Shown: positions 51,507-60,000, numbered from the stretch's first letter. The stretch: DNA of 60,000 nucleotides from Symsagittifera roscoffensis (GCF_963678635.1 NC_087070.1:46917467-46977466); one strand, 5' to 3'. Notes: a model not told the origin generated them from the letters alone. Numbers and translations: made by a program.

Positions 51507-51932
51507 CTACTGGTACAACCCCAATTCACATGCGAATCCGGCCTTTTCTCTGTCCTTCTTCGGCAGAGGGACCTGCCAGAAGGCAGAACCCAAGTCCAGT
51601 GTGGCGAAGAACTTGGCGTCACCAAGTTTCGAGCTCTCTCGTCTATTCGCGGTTATGGATACGCATCTTTTTTCGTCACTGCGTTGAATTAACGAAAGTC
51701 GCAACAGAACCTAAGCTGCCCTCCCTTTTTTTTGCCATGACTACCCAGCAAGCCCAGGGCAATTTCGAGGGTTCTATCATGTCGTATTCGAGCAACATTT
51801 CTATTTCCGCTCGGCACGCTTCCGATTTATGTGGCGTCATCCGCCTTGCACCTTCCCTATGGGGAACGGCGCCTTCCTCTAGTTCAATTTTGTGTTCGAC
51901 GAAGTTACAACAACCGATATCCGCGTTCCGAT
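51507..51932 (-). pseudogene. RT N-terminal half, first copy
   Basis: Same motif A content as 50498-50816. It joins upstream, through several shifts, to the protease-RT linker at 51933. Confidence 0.6.
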
Positions 51933-52220
51933 TTAAAACCGCCGCAAGGATTCAAAATCTCCATCGCCTATTTTCCTTTTTAAGAGTTCTATTTCTGGCA
52001 AAACCGGTTTGTCAGATTCTAGTTCATATGACGAGGGGCGTTCCGGAAAATTCGAGTAGCTCGACAAGCCGTCGTCCGTTTCGGATTTTATTGAAAACAG
52101 TTTATGAATAGATTTAATTTCATTAATTCTTTTTAAAATTATAACTTTGTTGGCATGATAAGGGCAGTCTTTCACACTGTATCTCTTCAAGTTTTGTGTG
52201 TCTTCATAGTCGGTGCTCAT
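51933..52220 (-). CDS. pol protease-RT linker
   Basis: A frame of 95 codons, polar (KDCPYHANKVIILKRINEIK, SSYSNFPERPSSYELES). It is in the same frame as 52224-52658, separated by one stop. No known motif; this region usually connects protease and RT. Confidence 0.4.
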   Translation of the reverse strand: MSTDYEDTQNLKRYSVKDCPYHANKVIILKRINEIKSIHKLFSIKSETDDGLSSYSNFPERPSSYELESDKPVLPEIELLKRKIGDGDFESLRRF

Positions 52221-52223
52221 CGG

Positions 52224-52927
52224 CTAAGCGTAATCAAGTTTCTTTCCACGCTGGATTGAAACCGTGGTGTCCAGTGTGTTCAATAATACACTGACACATA
52301 GTCCGTTTCGAGTTACTGAGAAACTCCGGCATAAAATCACTGAACTTTGACTATTTCGGTTCGGTACCAAACAAACCTGTTTACCATCACTTACCGAACT
52401 TAAATTTTTCATTCTAAAAATTGCCACTAAAGCTTGCCCCGGCTGTAGTCTTACCTTTCTATTTAAAACGATTGGTATTTTGTTTTCATCTGTTATTATT
52501 CTATTAATTGATTTCTTAACATACTTCCGGTCCGGGTTTCTGATCCTTACTGGACCGTTGTTCAAGTCAATCATCACGTCGAAATTCCTGACGAAATCTC
52601 CGCCCAAGATAAACTGGTCGGATTGTCCAAATTCTCTACCACTAGGAAGCTCATCCAAAGGTCCCGTCCTCCCATGTGGAGGACCGTTATTGGTGTTCTT
52701 CCGGCTAGGTAAATCGCTCCTCTATTGTTTGCAGCCAGTCGGAGATTCGTCGGAATTAGGTTTTTCCTCGTGAAGCCCATTCTTTCCCAAGTCTTTATCG
52801 GCATCACACTCACTACCGCTCCAGTGTCCAGTAGCCCTGTGACTCCGATTTTCTTCCCGTTGGTGTCGAGCAGATGTGCAGTCACTTCTGCTTCGTATCC
52901 AACGTGAACCGCGTCTTGCTTCATCAT
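52224..52927 (-). pseudogene. Ty3/Gypsy aspartic protease
   Basis: Frames 52574-52927 (117 codons) and 52224-52658 (144 codons) together make one protease, broken by a frameshift near 52640. The first has YEAEVTAHLLDTNGKK, then GLLDTGAVVSVMP (D34-T-G, the catalytic motif) and LAGRTPITVL. The second has QSDQFILGGDFVRNFDVMID (the ILG-D flap/strand end). It cuts the Gag-Pol polyprotein during particle maturation. The D-T-G is intact but the frame is not. Confidence 0.75.
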
Positions 52928-53336
52928 GGCGTCATGGCCAATTCGCGGACCTTAAGTTCTTCCAGTCCCAAATAGATCTGCCCCATTTGGTCGCTCTCAG
53001 TTGTGACGTAGGTCCTAGTATAGATACTTATCCCGTCAACGTTCAACATCACTTGATAAGGTCCATATACTTTCACGTAACGCCCGTGGAGTTTCTTCGT
53101 TCGAGGGCCACCATCGTTAACAACGCTCGTACAGCCCTCGACTCAGTGCGTGGCTCTACCTGTCTCAGATAATCTGCTTATGTGTCTAAATACATCATAG
53201 GGTTCACTTAGGTTCCTGATCACCTGATGCCCGCAACTGAAGTTTTTGACTGTATTCTGCTTCCTTATGGCACCATCCCGAACGTGTGTCCAGAGATCAC
53301 ATTTAGTTTCATACTTAAACTACTTGGTGCTTTCGT
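52928..53336 (-). other. gag-pol interval, no clear frame
   Basis: I find no continuous sense frame. It connects the Gag tail to the protease and is probably decayed Pol N-terminus. Confidence 0.35.
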
Positions 53337-53603
53337 TTATTCGACTTCTGAGGCCTCGAAGGCGTTTAGCTTTTCCTGAATTTTCTCATTCTCTACTTCG
53401 AGCTTCGCCTTCTGTTCGATCTCATTCGTCACCAATTCCTGCTGGACTCTATTTGGAGCATCCCTCGCGGCTGCCCTATAGTCGATCTTGAAGTCATCCA
53501 CTGCAGCCACCGGTTCCGGTTCACGTATCTCTTCCGTTACCGCCGGCATCTTCTTCGTTGCCAGCTCTTGCGGTTTTTTTTCTTCTGTATGCCTCCGCTT
53601 CAC
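53337..53603 (-). CDS. Gag C-terminal tail
   Basis: A frame of 88 codons reached from Gag by a -1 type shift at a run of eight A in the sense strand (near 53574). It reads KKPQELATKKMPAVTEE and then VAAVDDFKIDYRAAARDAP, ending in a coiled-coil-like KAKLEVENEKIQEKLNAFEA. It could be a programmed shift or a simple homopolymer indel. Confidence 0.45.
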   Translation of the reverse strand: MKRRHTEEKKPQELATKKMPAVTEEIREPEPVAAVDDFKIDYRAAARDAPNRVQQELVTNEIEQKAKLEVENEKIQEKLNAFEASEVE

Positions 53604-54375
53604 TCAACAGGCGAGCCTTGCTGGCTTTCACACCCGATAAAGCTTCCTGATGCCTTGGATGCTTAATGTCTGCAACAGCATTCCAGAATTGTGGACAATC
53701 CGATTTAAAATGACCTCCCAAGTTACAGAAGAAACACCTTGGGCCGAATTTCGCATTTACTCTTCTCATGAAATCTTCATGATCGACCTCTGACGCATCT
53801 TCATCCTCAAGGCTAAAGCCTATTGCTTTCAAGCCCTGTTTGCATTTGGGCCCTGTTTCCGTCGAACTGCGATTTGCACAAGAGCGTCTCTTGTCCATAT
53901 CGTCCCTTGGTTTGTACCAGTTGTTTCCTTGATTTCTTGATCCGTTACTAAAATTGCCATAATTGTTCTTGTAATATCCAGATCTCGATGGAGGCTTCTG
54001 CAAAAGATATGCTTTTGACTTGAGTCTCAACTCCTCTGGTGTTGGCGCATTGGTTGAGAGTGGTGTATAATGTATCGCTAACATTGTTCGAAGCTCATCA
54101 TTCTTCACACCATCGATAAATTTTGAGGCTACTGCCAGGTTCATCCTTCTGTTCGACTCATCTAGTTGGCTACGCCTTTTCAGCATCTCCAAATTGTCTA
54201 GAAACGTGTCTATCGTCTCATCTTCAGGTTGCCTCCGTTTCTCGAAGCGAATCATTGCTTGGTGTCCTTGGAACCCTGAGCCAAAACGATATAACAAGAT
54301 TCCAAAGATTTTCTCAGCAGTGTCCCGCTGGTATCGCTTTTTGGCCATCACACAGTTTAGGGCTATCCCTTCCAA
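53521..54375 (-). CDS. Gag: capsid C-terminal part and CCHC nucleocapsid
   Basis: A frame of 284 codons. Residues 15-100 (YQRDTAEKIFGILLYRFGSG, EDETIDTFLDNLEMLKRRSQ, AVASKFIDGVKNDELRTML) have the F---R--QGES--DF---L--L----FV-G pattern of Ty3/Gypsy capsids. A basic, Asn-rich region (YYKNNYGNFSNGSRNQG) follows. CFFCNLGGHFKSDC at 214-227 is a C-x2-C-x4-H-x4-C zinc knuckle, the RNA-binding nucleocapsid. The frame continues upstream past one in-frame stop (54400) into 54400-54690. It forms the virus-like particle and packages the RNA. Confidence 0.8.
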   Translation of the reverse strand: MEGIALNCVMAKKRYQRDTAEKIFGILLYRFGSGFQGHQAMIRFEKRRQPEDETIDTFLDNLEMLKRRSQLDESNRRMNLAVASKFIDGVKNDELRTMLAIHYTPLSTNAPTPEELRLKSKAYLLQKPPSRSGYYKNNYGNFSNGSRNQGNNWYKPRDDMDKRRSCANRSSTETGPKCKQGLKAIGFSLEDEDASEVDHEDFMRRVNAKFGPRCFFCNLGGHFKSDCPQFWNAVADIKHPRHQEALSGVKASKARLLSEAEAYRRKKTARAGNEEDAGGNGRDT

Positions 54376-54399
54376 GTTGCTGGTAAGAGCACTGCATTC

Positions 54400-54690
54400 T
54401 TACCTTTCTGACAAGTCCTCTTCTTCAAAATGCAGTTTCGTCACCTCTATCCAGGTATCAATACAGCCATCAGATTCGTCTTTATAGCATCTTGGTTTCT
54501 TAAAAACTCTTCTGGACTTTTCACTACGTTCATTGGTTCTAGATAACCTCGTAAGAAATGTTTCCAAGGACCTGTTCAGAGCGTCTCTTGAATGCCCCGC
54601 CTGAGTATCATTGCCCCCTGATAAGGGCTCTGGATTTTCCCTCCTGTACGAATCGCTGGGATTGTTTCTTCCTTGACTCGCATGACTCAT
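54400..54690 (-). CDS. Gag N-terminal part
   Basis: Ninety-six codons starting MSHASQGRNNPSDSYRRENP. The first half is disordered and polar. The second (SDGCIDTWIEVTKLHFEEED) is the W-start of a Ty3/Gypsy capsid helix. It begins at an ATG overlapping the TGA of the preceding ORF (ATGA, 54687-54690) and shares the frame of the capsid/knuckle piece, split only by a stop at 54400-54402. Confidence 0.6.
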   Translation of the reverse strand: MSHASQGRNNPSDSYRRENPEPLSGGNDTQAGHSRDALNRSLETFLTRLSRTNERSEKSRRVFKKPRCYKDESDGCIDTWIEVTKLHFEEEDLSER

Positions 54691-55262
54691 GTTCCTGGAA
54701 TCACTTCTCCCAGTCGCGTATGTATACTGCGTCGGTCGTTCGTTTGAGGTCTGTCTGTTGCCAGTTGAACTTCCCCTGATGTTTGGGCCCCGTGTTCTTG
54801 GTCCCTTGTGGCATAGCTTGATGAACTGCCCCTTCCTCTAGTGGATCCAAATGTCATTCTCCTATTCTGTTGTTCATTGAAGTTCACCCTCGGCTCCCTG
54901 CTGGGTTCTACCAAGTTCGATTCCGCATTTTTTGATCCACTCCTGCTGCCTAGTAGCCCGTCCAACCTATCTATGATAGCCTGATCTCTCGTCTCCATCA
55001 TCGCTCCTATCTTGGTGTCAAGAGTCCCAAGAGTCTGCTCTTTTTGAGTTCTCCATTTCTCCATGTCGTCTCTCAATCGTAGCTCTCTCTGCTCAGCTTC
55101 CCTCGTCATTCGCGACAAATTTTTTGCCAAGTGTTCATCCGTTCTCTCCTTCAAGCGTTTTTCGCTTCTACTAATTTCTTGTCTGTTGCGGTTGATCTCT
55201 TCCCGCAGATTTTCTCTTTCGAAGTGGACTGCCCTTTCTAGTTCACTCAATCTTAAGGACAT
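54687..55262 (-). CDS. coiled-coil ORF preceding Gag
   Basis: A frame of 191 codons starting MSLRLSELERAVHFERENLR. Residues 1-80 are long charged coiled coil (REEINRNRQEISRSEKRLKE, AEQRELRLRDDMEKWRTQ). The rest is Ser/Arg/Gln-rich and disordered (GSTRGRGSSSSYATRDQEHG). It overlaps the Gag start by four bases. It may be the N-terminal (matrix-like or oligomerising) part of Gag or a separate protein. Confidence 0.55.
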   Translation of the reverse strand: MSLRLSELERAVHFERENLREEINRNRQEISRSEKRLKERTDEHLAKNLSRMTREAEQRELRLRDDMEKWRTQKEQTLGTLDTKIGAMMETRDQAIIDRLDGLLGSRSGSKNAESNLVEPSREPRVNFNEQQNRRMTFGSTRGRGSSSSYATRDQEHGAQTSGEVQLATDRPQTNDRRSIHTRLGEVIPGT

Positions 55263-55456
55263 CCGCTCATCTGTTCTCCTATGCTGCCCACTGTGCTGGT
55301 CGAGGCTTCTTCAATTGATGCTCCGTTATCCACTAGTGGTGTCACAAGTGGCGGTGTCACCATGTCGATCCCAGATAGCTTGGTGCTGGTCGAGACTCGG
55401 TTTTGATTTTCTGCCTCGAAGTCTTTTCATGATCCATTTCTGGATCCGCAGGTGCA

Positions 55457-55876
55457 TCACATAGCCATGTGTTTCTTCGAAGTTCGCATTTCCGAATTTG
55501 CCATATTCACAAAGTCTCCTGACTGGCCTGATCCGTTTGTGGTCTTGCTTATTTTCCTCACTATACCAAATTGGTGCATGGTGCCAGTCTCTCTATTGGT
55601 GTATGCGTCATTCTCCTGAGTCGAACTATTGAGGCTGACTTGAGATCCAAAGTCATCTTGCTCACCATCGTCCTCTTCTTCTTCCTGCGTTTCTGCTTCA
55701 TCGCCTGTACCCGTTTCCATGGTAAAAGGAAAGAAGTTTCCGAAAGTGTTCTTCACTCTTTCTAAAAACGATAAGGAAGTTGCCGGTTTCTCAGTCACGC
55801 CAAGCATCATGGTGTTGTCTGTGGGTGATGTTGTATTCGCCACATTTTCAGTAGAGATATCGGACAGTTCCGGCAT
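55457..55876 (-). CDS. acidic ORF upstream of the coiled-coil ORF
   Basis: A frame of 139 codons starting MPELSDISTENVANTTSPTD, with TGDEAETQEEEEDDGEQDD in the middle. It is mostly disordered. No motif. Between it and 55262 the frame is lost (55263-55456). Confidence 0.35.
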   Translation of the reverse strand: MPELSDISTENVANTTSPTDNTMMLGVTEKPATSLSFLERVKNTFGNFFPFTMETGTGDEAETQEEEEDDGEQDDFGSQVSLNSSTQENDAYTNRETGTMHQFGIVRKISKTTNGSGQSGDFVNMANSEMRTSKKHMAM

Positions 55877-56028
55877 TTCTTCTCGGTCCAGGGTCTCGGT
55901 GGAAGTGGCAAAATCTTGGCCTTGCTCTACCGGAGTAGATTAATTCGCCATTCTTCTGTTTCCTCTCCCTTCCAGGCCATGTCCCTCTTGGTTCTCATCC
56001 ATGGCAGGGTCCGGATGGACCTCTACCT

Positions 56029-56232
56029 CTAACTTTGCCTTCTGTCATTATGAGGACTTTTGACTCCTGGTTTCAACCATAATGCCTGAAACTCTCTTCC
56101 TTTTGTCGGTACGGTTTCCTGTGATCCTTTCCACAAAAAGTTGTCCATTGCTTTTCTGTGTTTCTCTGGTATGAATTTCCTGGAGCTATCACTTAGTTTA
56201 GATCTCCTTGACCTGTTTAGACTCATTTTCAA
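56029..56232 (-). CDS. small basic ORF, first of the element
   Basis: A frame of 67 codons starting MKMSLNRSRRSKLSDSSRKF, strongly basic (EKHRKAMDNFLWKGSQ). It lies at the 3' end of the leader in sense. It may be the original protein start joined to 55457-55876 by a shift. Confidence 0.35.
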   Translation of the reverse strand: MKMSLNRSRRSKLSDSSRKFIPEKHRKAMDNFLWKGSQETVPTKGREFQALWLKPGVKSPHNDRRQS

Positions 56233-56234
56233 TT

Positions 56235-56700
56235 TATCACTTCTTACTGCCTATACACTCAATTCGATTGCTAGTGTCCTTTTAGTATGACTACTGATAA
56301 CAATAACACAACACAATAAGTTCCAAAAATTTCACTTGAATAGTGACCACGAACCCTTGTATCTTATCACAGTACAGCGTGTATACAATTAATTCACAAT
56401 AATTGATTATTAGTTGTAAGATATGAAGCTAGCACAGTATGATGATATCAATGTATTTAAAAGATAGTGTTCTCACTACCCAATCAAGGACAGATATTAT
56501 TGATTTAAAACCAAAATGAAGAAAAATAAGATTATGTTCAATGAAAAACGTATGTGTTTTGTACTTTAGTCGGTCGCAATGTAAGAGTCAAACTTGTTTC
56601 TATAGAAAGAGCTTTCCCTGCTTGGTGCTGCACCAAACAGACAAAAATTGAAGGCAGTAATTTTCTCAAGTGGGCGTCTATTGCACCTATTTTGCACTTA
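56235..56700 (-). other. leader region, AT-rich
   Basis: Non-coding stretch between the minisatellite and the first ORF. AT-rich. I see no clear signal. Confidence 0.5.
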
Positions 56701-56708
56701 AGTCTTGA

Positions 56709-57390
56709 CAAAATGTGCTTCCGGATTGGCAAAATTGGGACCCTTCCGGATTGGAAAAAACAGGACCCCTTCCGGATTGGCAAAAAATAGTACCACCCCC
56801 CCCCCCCGGATTAGCAAAAACAAACCCTCCGGATTGGCAAAAATAGTACCCCTCCGTATCGGCAAAAAGACACCTCCGGATTGGCAAAAAAAGAACCCCT
56901 CCGGATTGGCAAAAACAAGACCCCTCTGGATTGGCAAAAATAGTACCCCTCCGGATTGGCAAAAACAATACCTCTCCGGATTGTCAAAAACAAGACCCCT
57001 CCGGATTCGCAAAAAAAGTACCCCTCCGGATTGGCAAAAACAAGACCTCTCCGGATTGTCAAAAACAAAAACCCCTCCGGATTTGCAAAATAGTACCCTT
57101 TCGAATTGCCAAAAACAAGACCCCTCCGGATTGGCAATACTGGGACCCTTCCAGATTGGCAAAAACAAGACCCTTCCGGATTGGCAAAATTGGGACTCTT
57201 CTGGATTGGCAAAATTGGGACCCTTCCGGATTGGCAAAAATAAGACCCCTCCGGATTGGCAAAATTGGGACCCTTCCGGATTGGCTAACTTATGACCCTT
57301 CCGGTTTGGCAAAAATAAGACCCCTCCGGTTTGTCAAAATTGGGACCCTTCCGGATTGGCAAAATTGTGACTCTTCCGGATTGGCATAAT
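56709..57390. repeat. minisatellite of 24-25 bp units, about 27 copies
   Basis: Each unit reads close to CCCTTCCGGATTGGCAAAA followed by CAAGAC, TTGGGAC or TAGTAC. Counting by eye gives about 27 units with few interruptions and a C-run in the fourth. Because 24 bases keep the frame, both strands stay open for about 200 codons (56698-57312 on -, 56705-57295 on +), but these proteins are artefacts of the repeat. It lies in the 5' leader of the giant element. Unit subtypes (CAAGAC, TTGGGAC, TAGTAC) alternate irregularly. Confidence 0.9.
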
Positions 57391-59680
57391 ACGTTCTCCG
57401 ATGCTATTATGCTGTTAGAACTAACTAGGAAGGGTGTATTTTTTTCCCAAGACCCTTGCGGATTGAAGCTAAGCCTCTTATTTGACAATTCACCTTAATT
57501 GTGAAGGGTCTTATCACTAGCCTAGTTTCGACTCGACTATGGTTTTCTGGTTTCCATGGCCTTCTCTTTTCGTCTAGAACGGCATAAAATTGCCTTATTC
57601 AACCGTTACTATTCTTTGGTAGTAGTATAAGGGCTTTCCAAAAAAAAACTTTATAAAACGTGAAGGGTCTACCAACCCGAATTAGTGAGTTTGCTAAAAA
57701 CAAACTTAAAAAATTTTCACGCTTTTTTTTTGAATAATTGATAGTTTTATGAGTAAGCTCACCTAATTTTTGATCTAATGGTACCAAGATCAACTGGATC
57801 TGTCTAGTTGTCCAAAGTGATTAACCAAAACGTCTTTTTTCTCTAAAATCGAAAACTTTTTTCTCTTATAGGTTCCGCCTAACTTGTTTCGCAATTCTGT
57901 CTGACCTTCCGGATTGATGAGTCCACTAAATCAAACACGTTAAGATCGACTTAACTGTAACCTGGAAAGTTATCGGCAAACGGTTTTTTTAACCTGTCGG
58001 TTCACTAGTGAAGGTTGTCCGAACAACTGTTTTTACTGTCCTAACTCAAAAATTTCAAATAGTTTTCTTATTTTGTAGCGTTTCGTTCCAACCACTTCTG
58101 AACTAAACTTCACCGGTTCTACCTATTATATTCACTAATTTTGTAACTCACAACTCACTAATTTAGCGCTTTTTTCCGTTTCAAAAATCATCGATATCTC
58201 AAAAATCGCGATTTGTGGGGAGGTCAAAATATCGCTATTTTAACCCTAAAAACCGGTCTGCTTACTGTGTTTTTCACTGAAAAACGGTATAGGAGTAGTA
58301 AAATAGGTTGTATAAATAATGATACTAGTAATATAGTACCCCACCGGGTTTGATCAATATCCGAATTCAGGTGCTTAACTCGGAAACTCGCAGTTCGGTG
58401 AAGAGTCACTACAGTGCACTCACTGTCGAGCCCCCCACAGAGTAATATCTTAGCTTTTGTACCAAAGAGGATACAAAACTTGTTAACGATACCCAACATT
58501 CGATTTTTGTTGTCCTTGAGCCATTTATTGTTGCTCCTCGCACTGCTTGGCGGATCAGTCTTCTTTTCTAATCCCGAGACCCTTCCGGATTGAGCGCAAA
58601 TTAGCATTAACGTGCCTAAATACTCAAATAACCCTAAAGTAAAAGCACCACAAACGGGCCACAAAATTGATCGTAACGATCCTGACTGATATAAATGCCT
58701 GTAACAATAGTATATCTAACAACAACAAATGGGAGGGTCGGATCACATCTCGTCTGTGGGGATGATTTCTACTGATTTTATACTTTTTACTGTTTTAGGT
58801 TTTTTCGGTTATCTTTTATGTTTTTTGTTTTTCTGAGGTACTACACTAATTTTTGTTTGGTTTCTTGTATATCTTTAGTTGGTTTTGGTCACGTACCACT
58901 CAGGGATGACGGGACCGCAAATCCCCCCACTCTTCCTGGTTCGTGAACTTTCGATCTTAACTAGCTTAAAAAGCTATTCACGGGAATCAGGAAGGCTTCC
59001 GCGTTCCGAACTACCCTTCCGCCCCGGTGGTTAAGGCGTTGTTTTGAGCATCCGCTCGGCGCGGAGCGATCGTTAACGGTTCTGATGTTTAAAAAAAATA
59101 ACACCCAGGAGCGCCATAAAAACATCTATGTAACATTCGCTCGGAAGTACATATCGACGGAAAATAAAACTAGTTTCTAAACTGACTGGCTAGCGTCTAA
59201 ACACAGCTCTACTTGCTTTTCACTGTCTCTGCCAAAGCCAGTGCTTTTGGTGGTTTTCCGAACAACGGGTCGACAAAACGTTACTGATTTCCGGCTTCGA
59301 CCATAACGCTCAAAGTAACTTAATTATATGCAAAACTAGTGAGCTCATGGCTGGGTCTCAGTATCCTCAGACCACGAGGTCACTCCTAAAAACAAGACTA
59401 CTACTATTTATTATATTACTATTGTTTTTGTTCAGAAGATAAATATCATCATCTCCATCGAAGATGGATCAACCCTTTCCCTCAATCCTAGCTTCTCATT
59501 CTCTGAAAAGGAATCTGGGTGTTGATTAAATTCATTTCATATAAGCTAAAAATTTATATAAAACAGTTTGAATTCTGAGCCCGAAACCCCTCCGGATTCT
59601 GGAATCCGGGGAAATAGCACTCCTTTTTCTTTCCGGAAGGCTGGACACGCCGTCGCAACACCCTTCCTTTTCCTCGGGTT
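57391..59680 (-). other. 5' leader of the giant element with scattered copies of the minisatellite motif
   Basis: No credible protein, though a frame of 146 codons on the sense strand (58224-58664) is open. The core CCCTTCCGGATTG or a near form recurs singly at about 57452 (CCTTGCGGATTG), 57905, 58580 and 59586, and a related CCTTCCGCCCCGG at 59017. The leader thus seems partly built of, or seeded by, the minisatellite unit. Near 59027-59090 a tRNA-like GGTGGTTAAGGCGTTG stretch with a CGCTC/GAGCG stem occurs. Confidence 0.5.
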
Positions 59681-59686
59681 CTAAGC

Positions 59687-59716
59687 TGTAACGATTGTAG
59701 CGGCACAATCGTTACA
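59687..59716. promoter_or_regulatory. perfect 12-bp hairpin in the leader
   Basis: TGTAACGATTGT, loop AGCGGC, and its exact reverse complement ACAATCGTTACA. It lies only 10 bases downstream, in sense, of the candidate primer-binding site. Position suggests a packaging, dimerisation or priming structure in the RNA; not proven. Confidence 0.6.
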
Positions 59717-59725
59717 ACTCTGAAT

Positions 59726-59743
59726 GGTTCCTGACAATCTCCA
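59726..59743 (-). other. candidate primer-binding site
   Basis: On the sense strand TGGAGATTGTCAGGAACC starts 2 bases after the proposed LTR end. TGG complements the CCA end of a tRNA, as usual for LTR elements. The matching tRNA (3' end GACAATCTCCA) is not one I can name. Confidence 0.45.
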
Positions 59744-59745
59744 AT

Positions 59746-60000
59746 TACATTTTCAATCTACTGTCGTTTTCTCGTAGTTGTTTTCACTGCAACTATTGTT
59801 GCTGTCTTTTGCCGTTTCAGTGTGTGCGAAATATAAAAAGGTAACGTGTCGTTCACGTCCATATCGATTTTTTAAAAATTAGCATATCAGTTAAAACTAA
59901 CTCTTCTCGATTTGTCTCATTGTTCAAATAACGCTGCTAATCCATTAAAACCATCAATCTTCCTGGTTAGATGTTTTTTTTCTGATCGACTAAAATTCTA
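59746..60000 (-). repeat. 5' LTR of the giant element (partial, continues outside the window)
   Basis: Aligns with 35569-35890 at about 85% identity, from TACATTTTCAATCT (versus TGCAATTTCAATCT) to the window end. It has one 56-base unit where the left LTR has two. The outer end and target duplication lie beyond 60000. Confidence 0.7.

Larger units (their letters stand above)
35569..60000 (-). mobile_element. giant Ty3/Gypsy-class LTR retrotransposon with accessory genes (5' LTR runs off the window)
   Basis: A direct terminal repeat (35569-36728; 59746 to beyond 60000) encloses a minus-strand gene set. From right to left: leader, Gag with CCHC knuckle, protease, RT, RNase H, integrase (the Ty3/Gypsy order), then a macrodomain ORF, two SGNH-like domains, a long helical region and a membrane protein. 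The polypurine tract lies inside the left LTR and a TGG-starting primer-site candidate lies two bases inside the right LTR, as expected for a minus-strand element. Assuming a right LTR of about 1.1 kb, the total is about 25.3 kb, against 5-10 kb for most elements of this order. The copy is decayed: frameshifts in nearly every gene, an RT duplication, a macrodomain-region duplication and substituted catalytic residues. It inserted into a copy of the Penelope-associated repeat. Confidence 0.85.

Noticed and set aside
56705-57312. About 200-codon open frames on both strands, and a CRISPR-like look of the array
   Set aside because: Both arise because 24-base units keep the frame. There are no unique spacers between repeats and the setting is eukaryotic, so it is a minisatellite.

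Overview
The window looks like intergenic or intronic DNA of an animal nuclear genome. It is AT-rich, with long stretches lacking coding sequence. It carries one opsin-type exon with splice sites, one 200-base assembly gap (15260-15459), and remains of five kinds of metazoan transposable element: BEL/Pao, Tc1/mariner-type foldback MITE, Penelope-like, CR1/Jockey-type LINE and Ty3/Gypsy. The opsin exon is of the arthropod type, so an arthropod or other protostome is my best guess. I cannot name the species.

1-16.4 kb: a probable internal opsin exon on + (6022-6233) and weaker exon candidates on - (131-238, 4217-4310). Around them lie a dead BEL/Pao integrase end (2.83-3.48 kb), diverged dispersed repeats, a 730-bp foldback element with TA-flanked CAGTGCTG termini (10798-11527), a possible LTR start next to the gap, and a 222-bp tandem duplication built of about 111-bp monomers (15995-16437). 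No ribosomal RNA, CRISPR array or convincing tRNA gene was seen.

16.6-35.57 kb: a mosaic of same-direction, partly tandem repeat blocks. Three of them contain decayed N-terminal/RT-start coding sequence of a Penelope-like element (21.74, 29.53 and 31.55 kb). A 5'- and internally deleted LINE (32.5-34.3 kb) lies inside. The last repeat copy is cut at about 35568 by the next element.

35.57-60 kb, continuing past the window: one giant Ty3/Gypsy-class LTR element in - orientation. Its 3' LTR is 35569-36728. Its 5' LTR starts at about 59746 and runs off the end; the two are about 85% alike by eye. Expected length is about 25 kb. In sense order (right to left) it has: 5' LTR, candidate primer-binding site, 3.4-kb leader with a perfect 12-bp hairpin and a roughly 27-copy minisatellite, two small upstream ORFs, coiled-coil ORF, Gag with CCHC knuckle, protease, RT (internally duplicated), RNase H, integrase, a repeated AT-rich spacer, a macrodomain ORF (partly duplicated), the spacer again, and a second large coding block. 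That block has an acidic/coiled-coil start, two SGNH-hydrolase-like domains, a long helical region, a basic protein and an Env-like membrane protein, and ends at a polypurine tract and the 3' LTR. This copy is dead: stops, frameshifts, rearrangements and lost catalytic residues are visible.

The most interesting content is this accessory gene set (macrodomain, two SGNH domains, putative membrane protein) in a 25-kb LTR retroelement, with a spacer module repeated before successive genes.
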